From positions 55,843,053 through 55,907,052 of the forward strand of contig CM060732.1 in NCBI GenBank assembly GCA_030704615.1: 64,000 nucleotides of DNA, read 5' to 3'. How positions within the stretch are numbered: position 1 is the first letter of the stretch; every line of letters begins with the position of its first letter. Below are positions 55,949-64,000 of the stretch, piece by piece. The notes under the pieces are model-generated. The model worked only from the letters and a program-made list of their open reading frames with translations. It made no database searches and was not told the DNA's origin. Position numbers and translations under genes: made by a program. This DNA is from Takakia lepidozioides. Lineage: Eukaryota > Streptophyta > Takakiopsida > Takakiales > Takakiaceae.

Positions 55949-58077
55949 ATGCTCCTTGCACGTTTTCTGCAAGTTCTAAAGCGTGTCCTCTGTACTGTAC
56001 AGGGCATGGACGTGGATGCAGAAGGTGATGATATACTAAAAATGAGATGCTGGATTATACGGCCTCTTCGACAAAGTTTGCAAACACCCAAACCAGGACC
56101 CTTCAACAGGAAGGACCTCCAATGGAAGAGAGACACGCAATATGGTTATATGGGTGCCAGACAGAATAGTCTGAAGGCCTGCATACCGTCGCATCTGACA
56201 TTCTGCATTTGAACAGTTCCCATTATACACGTTGATGGTCTTCAACGAGTGGCTTAACGGTATACCAGTTGCGTACATCATATGCGATGCTGTGAGCGGA
56301 ACAACAGACCTGGTGCGGGGATGGCAGCCTTGCGGGACTCTCTCCTCGCAGAAATGCCGGACTGGCGACCCAATGTCTTCATTGTGGACGATGCTGACGC
56401 CGAAATAAACGCCATTACGTAAGTTTCACGTACCCTCCTGTACACTCGCGTGCAAGTCCGTCGTCTGCGTCCATGTCTGTCTCTTCGGCAAGTATCCTGC
56501 CATACAACGCAGTCCTGGCCTGCAAGTCCGAGCCATTCATTTCTGCAAGTCTACTGGCAAACCAGTCCGCTGATAATGTCCTCTAGCGAAGTCCGCTGGA
56601 AGACTCATTTGCGCAAATACACTGCAAGGTCAGTCTGCTCGGGTGTGCTGCCAGCAGCGTCTGGGTAAGTCTGCTGCCGGTCTCCTAAGGGCACGTGCGT
56701 CTCATGGCAGGTCAGAGTGGGCGAGTCTGCTGCCTGAATCCATTTGGAACAGACGAGCAGACCAGTCAACTAGACAGTCTACTGGATTAGTGCCCAAGTC
56801 CCCCGGCCAAGTCCTCTTTGAAGTCTCTATGTAGGGATGTGTACTGTGGCAGGGCTGTTTTTCGAGGAGTGCTAATTTTTCATGTGCTTTGGCATGTCCG
56901 GCGGGCTGGGGTGAAGCAATCATGCACGAAAATCAAAGATCTTATCACTGCCGCAAACTTGCTGAAAGATATGGGAGACCTCATGTACTGTAGAGGTGGA
57001 CCAATCAATCCCAAAGAAGGTCTTGCATAGGTAGCAACAACGCTCCGACGCATGAAAAAGAAATATCCGAATGGGCATGAATTTCTGGACTACATCGATA
57101 AGGAATGGCGTCCTAAAATAGCAATGTGGTGTACAGCAGCTCGCCATGTTCCGCATACTAGTCAAGACACCAATGCTAGCATTGAGGCATACCATGGAAA
57201 CTTAAAGGCAAGACTGAGGATGGGGAAAGGCAAAATGACTGGGCTTAGAGTGGATTGGCTCATATGGGAACTCATAGGCCGTGTGCTAACACACACTACT
57301 GGTATGCAATTCACCTGAAGAAGAGCACGGATTCATAAGGAATGACAAACAGAGAAGTACATGTCCAGTTCTGTGCTTGCGGCATGCGATATCCTAGCTT
57401 GCAATGTCACTCTTCCGTTCCATCCTGGGCAACTAGCCTATGTTCTAAGCACCAATCACCCAAACACAATTTACATTGTTTACAACCCCGGATGCGAATG
57501 GGCTTCTTGCACTTGCCCATGGGCAATGAAGGGCAATTTGTGCAAGCATCAAGTCCAAGTCCTGAAGTTGCTTCATCCACACTTGCAGGATGGACTCATA
57601 GCGCGCGCTTGTGGCACGGCGCTGGGAACCATTCATGGAGGAGGATTGCATAATTGTTTAGGGTTCATGCAAGTGTCGGCGACGAAGAGGGTTTGGGAAA
57701 TGCAACAGAGGGGCCCTTCCACAGATGACTTCCCCTATGATGCGGAGCCTGTCCTCGTACCATCCTCCATGGATGAAGAATTTGCAGACATACTTCGCAT
57801 TGTTGGGGACGACAAATACCTACATAAACATGTTGATATTCTCGCCAAGAGTGCTGTAGGAATGCTGCACCCTGCGACAGCAAAGAGCTTCCGTCCTGTA
57901 AATGACAACAACAATATGTCGCTGAAAAGGAAACGGAATTTCGTTGAGGCATGGAAAACGCGACCCTGGGTCTTATGCAAAACAGGGAAGAGGGTTGGTG
58001 CCCCAACACCTGCAGCACACATATACTCCACAATCCGGAGGAGTCGCAGACCGGATACCAGTTTTAAAGTAGAGTAG
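55949..58077 (+). pseudogene. SWIM-type Mutator-like (MULE) transposase, decayed
   Basis: Plus-strand pieces give the MULE transposase order. They are PLYTLMVFNEWLNGIPVAYI (56210-56285; the usual catalytic Asp after VF is Asn), WRPNVFIVDDADAEINAI (to 56418), an intron 56419-56834 with GTAAGT and TGTAG ends, FHVLWHVRRAGVK (from 56835), TNASIEAYHGNLK (57165-57210), and a SWIM zinc finger (CTCPWAMKGNLCKH, about 57510-57550) in the last open frame 57361-58077. Such proteins cut and paste Mutator-like DNA transposons in the nucleus. Lesions include TAG at 57028-57030 and frameshifts near 56325, 57296 and 57335. The C-terminal 238-codon frame is still open. No terminal inverted repeats were recognised. 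Confidence 0.83.
56440..56830 (+). repeat. AGTCCGC/AGTCTGCT repeat filling a transposase intron
   Basis: CAAGTCCGTCGTCTGCG, CAGTCCGCTG, AGTCTGCTCGG, AGTCTGCTGCCGG and similar words occupy nearly the whole intron 56419-56834. The splice ends themselves are not repeat-derived. Confidence 0.75.
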
Positions 58078-58139
58078 GAAATATAAGAAATGGTACAGTA
58101 TCATTCTCCCCATGAAGTAAAAATTTGGCGGTCTGATTG

Positions 58140-58735
58140 CATGTGCACTAGACTTCCAACCTACTTGCCAACCAGCCTGGTAAACCAGTCTTCTTGCGTC
58201 TGAACCAGTCTGCTCAACCACTCTTCTGGTATCTGAACCAGTCTGCTGTACCAGGCTAGGACTCAGTCTTCAAACAGTCTGCTGTGTCAGCCTTCTCCTG
58301 AGCAGACCAGTCTCCCTGTTCTGAACGTGTCTGCACCTGGCTGATCACTGAGCCTCATGCGGTCTGCCCATCAGACTGGCCATTCTCAGCACGGTGGACT
58401 CTCATTACTCTGCTGACCAGACTTGGCAGTCTACTGGCCAATGCCATCCGCCTGTACTATCCCACTCCGGTGACTCTCGACAGTCTGCTCACCAATGTAA
58501 ACTCATAGTTCCCAATTGCATCTGCCAGTCTGCCGGACTGGTCCCAACTCCTCAGTCTGTCGGACTCTCGTCAGTCTGGCAACATTGCCATCTGTCTGCT
58601 CACAAGCCTAGGCATACCCTCTTCCCGTACTTTGGTAGTCTGCTGACTCTCGGCTGTTTGCTGACCAGTGGACTCCCTTGGTATGTTAAACAAAATGATT
58701 GTGTGTGCAGAGATAAGTCTGCTTAACAACATGCA
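58140..58735 (+). repeat. CAGTCTGCT repeat block between convergent genes
   Basis: About 600 bp dense in CAGTCTGCT/CCAGTCTGCTG words (for example GAACCAGTCTGCTGTACCAG and CAGTCTGCCGGACTGG) between the 3' ends of the transposase (+) and the protease (-). Here too there is no constant period. Confidence 0.8.
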
Positions 58736-59325
58736 GTGAATTGGTCACAAATCTACAGCCACTACTCCACACTGCACTCATATGCGACCAATAGGATGTA
58801 TATGCAAAGTCATATTTTATTTCGTTGCAAATGCTTAATAGCATGCTTACATGACAAATGCGTCCTATGGTGCACCTCTAATCTCGGACCCAGATGGATA
58901 TCTATGAGGATATTGCTTTCTCAGCAGCACTCAAACCAGTCAAGATGTACTTAAGACATTGCATCCGTTGGCCAAGTGCAAACTTGAACGTAAACCAGTG
59001 TTTCGTGAAAGGTACTCCTCTCTCTGCCCTTTTAGAAGAAGTTCGAGTATGCCCAGTTTGTAGCCATTCATAATATCCTTGGATGAAGGACATGACATAA
59101 AACCCGCATTCCCAGCTGAATGGCTGTTGGGGCACTTCAGGCTGGTTGAACTGAAATGCCCCAACCTCCTCCCAACCCGGTGAATCAACACTGTAGCCTA
59201 AACACTCTGCATGCAGCTTTTGTATCCATGATAAAACATATGGGCAACCATGCAAAGACTCGATGGAGTTCATGTGAGTGTAGCAGCCTTTCCGCACGTC
59301 AATGACAACAACACTCCAGTGCGCC

Positions 59326-59895
59326 CTGCAAGACGAATCTCACGAGTCTCACGGCAGCAGTCCACTCAGCAGACCACTCCAATTGCCTCTCCAGCAGACT
59401 CTACAGACTCGTACATTGCACGGGTCCTTGTCCCACTACACTTAGCCGACTCGGCAGAGTCACGACTCAGTAGACTCAGAAGACTCATCACTCAGCAGAC
59501 TCGGCAAATTGAGCTGACTCAGGGCTGAGTGGGCAGACCGAGCAGACTGTCCTCACTCAAAAGACTGGGCAGATTTGCCAGACTGAGCAGACTAAACGGA
59601 CTCAACCAGCGAGAGGCAGGTGTGAACGTAGTGACGTCATTCAAAAGACTGGCCCGACACAACCGCAGCAAAATGGGCCGCGGCAAAACAAGAACCCAAC
59701 CTACACACAGACCACGGCCTTGTGTGAAAACCCATGTACGCAACGATCTGAGCGGACTGACTCCATTCAACAGACTGCCCATACCGAGCGGACTAAGCGG
59801 ACTCGCCAGACTCACCAGACCGAGCGGACTGAGCAGACTCACACTTCTGAGCAGACTAGAGTGACCAGACTCAGCAGACTGGGGGGACTACTCAC
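59326..59895. repeat. AGCAGACT repeat filling a protease-gene intron
   Basis: The plus strand reads GACTGAGCAGACT/AGACTCAGCAGACT words at high density across the intron. On the gene's own strand the word is AGTCTGCT, opposite to its orientation in the exonic blocks of the same gene. Donor GTGAGT (59895-59890) and acceptor CTTGCAG (to 59326) are intact and join CAG in phase. Confidence 0.78.
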
Positions 59896-60469
59896 TGGTG
59901 CATTTCTCGCTGTAGAACCACTTCCTTGTCCGTATCCAATGTCATTTTGCGGTCCTTGTTCATGAAGACAGCGGACTTGCCTTTCTTCGCAGGTTTCTTG
60001 GCAACATGACCCTCCCAAATTTCCTAAGTCTGCTCCACGACAGTCCGCTTCTTCGCTCTACTTGTGCCCAGGGATTCGGCGACTACTGTGGCCGAGTTCG
60101 ATTCAGCAGACTGACGAAGTGATGCGGTCCTGCTTCGCAAACACGACTGTGTCTGCAGGCTTATTCACACTTGCAGGACCTGTATTGGCAGCCTCACAGG
60201 TCGCATGCGTTGAACTAATTTGTGCATCTGTTGGTGTTGTAAGTAAGCCACATTTTTAGGTTGTGGAACCAACGTGAGCAACATTGGCGGGTTGTGGAAT
60301 TGCCTGGGAGGGAAACGGTGTCCTCAAATCCTGTAGGTACAACAGATCCTATCAAGACACAGAAATTGAACATAAATCTGAAATCACAGAGGTGGAAGAC
60401 GGCATGGCACAACCTGTACGGCGTCGTTGGAAGGAAGCGACTGGGCAAACTGCTCCCCTGCTTGAACGT

Positions 60470-60850
60470 CAGTCTATCTGTGCTGCTCAGAGCGGTTAGC
60501 CTGGTGCTCAGTCTATTGTCGAGTCTGGTGGACACTCTCGTGTGCGGGGGGAACGACATGTTGGCCCTTAGTCTGTCCATGTTCGGCATCGGTCTGCTGC
60601 TCAGTGTCCTCAGTCTGGCCAGTCTGGTGCTCAGTCTGCTCGCCGCTCTAGTCAGTCTGCTGTCGAGTCTGGTGGACACTCTCGTGGGCGGGGTGAACGG
60701 CATGTTGGCCCTCCTTCAGAGGACCATGTTCAGCGTTAGTCTGCTGCTCACTGTCCTCAGTCTGGTCAGTCTGGTGCTCAGTCTGCTTTTTGCTCTGGTC
60801 AGTCTGATGTTCAGCCTGGTGGTCACTCTCGTGGTCGGTCTGCTCTTACA
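60470..60850 (-). repeat. Coding tandem repeat of 48-49 codons, Gln-Thr rich
   Basis: On the minus strand three successive copies of a 144-147 bp unit encode HESVHQTRQQTD, then EHQTGQTEDTEQQTDAEHG, then GQH, VVPPA or AVHPA. Word spacing is in whole codons (CAG ACT = Gln Thr), and the reading continues directly from the upstream exon (VDLQVYRL) across one TAA. Two TAG codons sit at expected Gln or neighbouring positions. It belongs to the Ulp1-type gene. Confidence 0.75.
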
Positions 60851-61319
60851 GGGAGGAGATCAATCTATAAACTTGCAAGTCAACTATGTCTTCAGGGTCT
60901 GATGCAGAAAAAGCTTGACTACCGCCGACATCTAAATTATCCGCGGCAACTACATCGTCTAGTTCTTCAGTAAGGTCAATGATATGGGGTTGAGTTCCCA
61001 TATTGCGATCAATCACGTAAGAATCATCTATAGCTTTCGCAAGCGAACGAACCAAAACCGGGCTGAGCTGAATGGAAATAGTTGGCAGGCCATGGGTCAC
61101 TGGAGAAGAATGGTTTACCGGTGCCCGGCTTATATCCTCAAACGATGCGCCAATATGTGAAGATGGCCCGGCGGCAAAAGAAGACTCTGTCAATGCACTG
61201 ATAGAACTCCGCACAAATTCAGAGAGACAGGGTCCCGTTGAGGCCAGTGCAGCCGACTCTGTTCAACAAGCGAGGATCCGGACTGGTGGACGAAGTGTAG
61301 TTGGGTCCCCCGAGTCAGT

Positions 61320-61700
61320 GTGGTCGTGAATCTGACAGTCTGCAGGGCACTATCATTGTGGTGACTGCTTTCAGTCTGCTCAATGGTATGCTGCACAGTC
61401 TGCTGGTGCACAGCCAGGTCATACGTCTGCAGCCCGGTCTGCTCATTGGTATGTTGGACGGTCTGCTTGATAATGACGTCATTGGTATGTTGCACGGTCG
61501 GGTGCAGATGCAGTCCTTCAGTCTGCTCGCCGGTCTGCTCATGAGTCTCCTCGTCCTCGGTGTGGCCTATAGTGCGCCCACTCTCCTGAACAGTGGCTGG
61601 GATAGTGTTGACAGTCTATCCATGCTCTTTTTGTTGCAGTGGGTCAGTCTGCTGAGCAATGGCGTCGTCAGCAGTCTACTGAACGGTGTCATGGAGTCCC
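61320..61700 (-). repeat. Gln-Thr-rich coding repeat block
   Basis: Minus-strand frame with repeated QTVQHTNEQT / HEQTGEQTEG phrases, joined in frame to an upstream exon that ends DVVLALQGLHDTVQ. It uses the same AGCAGACT word as the neighbouring introns but read as GAG CAG ACT (Glu Gln Thr). One TAG and one TGA-type break interrupt it. Confidence 0.68.
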
Positions 61701-62619
61701 TGTAACGCCAGCACAACATCTCGTGCACCTCTGGCAAAGGAATCGAAAGCACACTGCACGTGCTTGTCTAAATCGGACATTCCTGAAACAGATGAGTTGG
61801 ACAAAGTGAGTCTGACAGGATGGTGGAAGAAAAGACCATGAACTTCACAACGGTCCAGAAGAAGTCGGCATTACCTTCTAGGAGGTTGCCAATGAGACCA
61901 ATATCTTGGATTTGGCGTCCCAAGCATGCTCCATCGAGATGGCGAATCGCTGGCATGCGGTTTTCAAATGGGGAGCCGCACCAAAGGACTTTGAACACAT
62001 CCGGTCTGTTCAACACAATATTGAACACTGCTCGCTCCATTACCGCAGCAAACCATTGCAACGCCTCATCCACAACACTCTTCTTACCCGCATCCGAATC
62101 TGAATGAAACAAATACTTCCTCAAACTTTGCAGGTCCTTTACCAATTTACTGTATGAACGGAAATTGCCGAACTGCATCCATCGATGGTGAAGGAAAGAA
62201 TTAGCAATGCGATCAAAGTACTCTTCAGTAATTCCAAGCAAGTGCTTTCCCCGCACCCCAAAGGTGGGATGTGCCATGGGCATATGTCTGAGTTCCTAAG
62301 GCCGTGGGTCATCCATGAGGATTAATTGGACAAGCAGTGGCGGGGCATTTTGGACCTTCGTGGCTGCCAGGGCCACAGAATGTGCGCTTTTGAGGACTTC
62401 ATTCGCTTCTGCCATAGTAAATTCTATGGAATAATGAAAGGGAACAAAAGGCCACCGGCCATCCATGACAATGCGATGGAGCTCATTATACCAATCCACA
62501 TTGGCATTGACTTCCCCCACCCTCAGACGGGCAAGTGTCAGGTCCACAGCTTTGGGATCAATGAGCGGCAATGGCGAGCGCCAAACTCCAAAAAGTCCCG
62601 TGGTGGTCGTGACAATGAG

Positions 62620-62960
62620 AGTCTGCTAGCTGGGAGTCCGCTGGACAGCAGTGTGGTGGATGGGCGTCTTTTTGGGTTGCAGTCTACTGGTTGGGAGTCT
62701 CCTGAATAGCAGTCTGCGGGCTGGGAGTCTGCAAAGCAGTCTGCTGGATGGGAGTATGCTGGACGAGAGTCTGGTACACGGGAGTGTGCTGGACAAGACT
62801 GCGCTAACTGTGAGTCTAGTGGGAAAGAGTCTGCTAGGAATCTGCTGGATGCCAGATTGGGTGAGGTCTGTGTCCACCGAGTCTGCAGTGAGTATGGTGT
62901 TGAAAGGGGAGTTGGCGCGTGCTTTGTCTGCAGAGTCTAATGCTGCTATGGCGTTCGCTG
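62620..62960. repeat. AGTCTGCTGG repeat block
   Basis: The plus strand carries GGGAGTCTGC, GAGTCTGCTGGATGCC and related words. The minus strand is open for about 110 codons through it but gives low-complexity Arg/Leu/Ser sequence unlike the Gln-Thr blocks, so I cannot tell intron from exon here. Confidence 0.65.
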
Positions 62961-63093
62961 AGCCAGGGTACTTAAACAAGATGTACTCCCGCACCCGCTC
63001 CACTTCCCGGCGCACCGCATTCACTGCTAAAGGAGGGTCGGAGCTCACCGTCCGCCAAGCACCTTAGGCCTCCCGAATACTGGCTCGTTCATC

Positions 63094-63341
63094 CTGATAT
63101 ATAACAGAAAACCCAAAAACTCAGCATCGGACTCACTAGCAGCAGACTCACGAGCAGACTCAGCAGCATCGTGGCACAGAACAAAGGAACCAGCGGACTC
63201 CAGGGATTGACGAGCAAGTCCACAAGTAGGGGACTGACCAGCAAGTCCACAAGCAGACTGACGTAGCAGACCGAGCAGGTAGACTGAACCAGCAGACTAT
63301 ATGACAACAGACACCAACTGTGGGGACAGACTGGGCATTAC
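63094..63341. repeat. AGCAGACT repeat filling a protease-gene intron
   Basis: The intron has donor GTAATG after GACGAG and acceptor ATATATCAG before GATGAACGAG. Its interior is rich in plus-strand AGCAGACT/AGCAAGTCC words. Phase is preserved across it (Glu then Asp). Confidence 0.65.
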
Positions 63342-64000
63342 CTCGTCGTTGTCGACGACACAGACGTCCTCCTCATCTTCAAGGGAGCTCAACCAATTTT
63401 CCTCCGCTACTCGGATGGTTCTGCTGAGCTGTCCGGACTGGGCGAAACTGTAGAAAAAACGGAAGAACTCTGGATCGTCCACTGGTGGGCACACCGATGG
63501 GAGAAGCCCAAATGGTATGAGGCGTAATGTGCCAGGACAGACTCCACTGGTAGTCTCTTTCGACTGGACTTCGTCCACGTGAACCCTCGACTGGTCAGGC
63601 AAGACAATGTCAACGGGAGATGAGACACCTCCCAGACTTGCAAATTCATCATTCCGAATGATGTTTGCAGATGGCTCAGCAGACTGGCTCTCACTCAAAG
63701 TACTGATGGTCTGCGTCTGCTCGTCTCCCTGGCACAGCCCGTGACACTTCCCGACTGCCTTGGGGACGAGTCTGTTGTTGAGATTTCGCCCTCGCCTCCC
63801 GAGCAGACCTTGCAGCCTTTTCTTTTTCCTTCTTCTGGGCCCCATCACTAAGTTTCCTTTTTCTAGGACCCACAGGCGATGGCGATGTCAGGTCATGCAC
63901 ATCTTGCATTGAAACATCCGAACCCACCCCATACCGTGCGCGCACCTCCGCCAAAGTGCGGGCCTTTGGGTTTGCGCCACGGAGTCTAGCGGTGGCCGCA

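Larger units (their letters stand above)
58902..64000 (-). pseudogene. Ulp1-type (C48) cysteine protease gene, decayed, runs off the window
   Basis: Minus-strand gene, N-terminus beyond 64000. The first part has a lysine-rich nuclear-signal-like stretch (GPRKRKLSDGAQKKEKEKAA). Then come VVDNDE, a 248-bp intron (63341-63094), VNAVRREVERVREYILF, a long unfamiliar region (62580-61768, e.g. LLGITEEYFDRIANSFLHHR), Gln-Thr-rich segments (61700-61190, 60850-60470), a basic linker and an intron (59895-59326). The last exon has the Ulp1 fold: AHWSVVVIDVRKG with the catalytic His, NSIESL where Asp-Ser-Leu is usual, and QQPFSWECGFYVM with the oxyanion Gln and nucleophile Cys. Ulp1-like proteases process ubiquitin-like modifiers; plant transposons have captured them. 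In-frame TAG/TAA codons and frameshifts (TAA near 63065, TAG near 62298, TAA near 60850) mark it as dead. Confidence 0.72.

Noticed and set aside
60261-60902. A 213-codon plus-strand frame rich in Leu, Ser and Val that looks like a membrane protein.
   Set aside because: It is the antisense of the Gln-Thr-rich coding repeats. The hydrophobic look follows from reading the AGTCTGCT word as Ser-Leu-Leu; there is no start context or flanking domain.

Overview
The window is nuclear DNA of a land plant. It has intron-split NPF transporter genes with plant splice signals, intronless PLS-DYW pentatricopeptide genes in tandem, a dirigent gene, a plant-type TFIIIC WD40 subunit gene, and Copia, LINE and Mutator-like remnants. 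The DYW genes, with their long runs of near-identical repeats, most resemble those of seedless plants (bryophyte, lycophyte or fern). That placement is inference; nothing here fixes a species.

Layout. 1-830: tandem array of about 100-bp units, each with a palindromic core. 3.3-6.6 kb (+): NPF pseudogene (exons recognisable, one frameshift, one nonsense codon). 6.6-11.0 kb (-): 5'-truncated, decayed Copia element with one LTR. 11.4-18.4 kb: mostly unassigned DNA with a 130-bp duplication, a DYW-domain relic, a LINE-tail repeat and a 33-bp minisatellite. 18.4-21.4 kb (+): intact five-exon NPF gene. 22.0-22.8 kb: LINE remnant.

23-41.5 kb (-): an array of four units, each a DYW-type PPR gene preceded on the same strand by a piece of an OSB-like organellar single-stranded-DNA-binding protein gene carrying the PDF motif. 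PPR units 1 and 3 are intact. Unit 2 is broken. Unit 4 has lost its DYW domain. The OSB exons look intact only in unit 3. A dirigent gene (+) lies between units 3 and 4. 41.5-43.6 kb (-): decayed LINE.

44.9-54.1 kb (-): a 14-exon GTF3C2-like gene (TFIIIC, RNA polymerase III). I could join its exons almost completely by codon phase. Its N-terminal exon carries one frameshift in G-rich low-complexity sequence, one intron has a GC donor, and two introns hold inverted copies of one dispersed repeat.

55.5-64 kb: a decayed element with two genes pointing at each other, a SWIM-type Mutator-like transposase (+) and an Ulp1-type cysteine protease gene (-). Introns and spacer are filled with degenerate copies of the word AGTCTGCT, which on the protease strand also occurs as exon sequence encoding Gln-Thr repeats. 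This and the OSB-PPR array are the most unusual parts of the window. Functionally the window mixes membrane transport (NPF), organelle RNA editing and organelle DNA maintenance (PPR, OSB), cell-wall phenolic chemistry (dirigent) and Pol III transcription (GTF3C2). I see no pathway that unites them.
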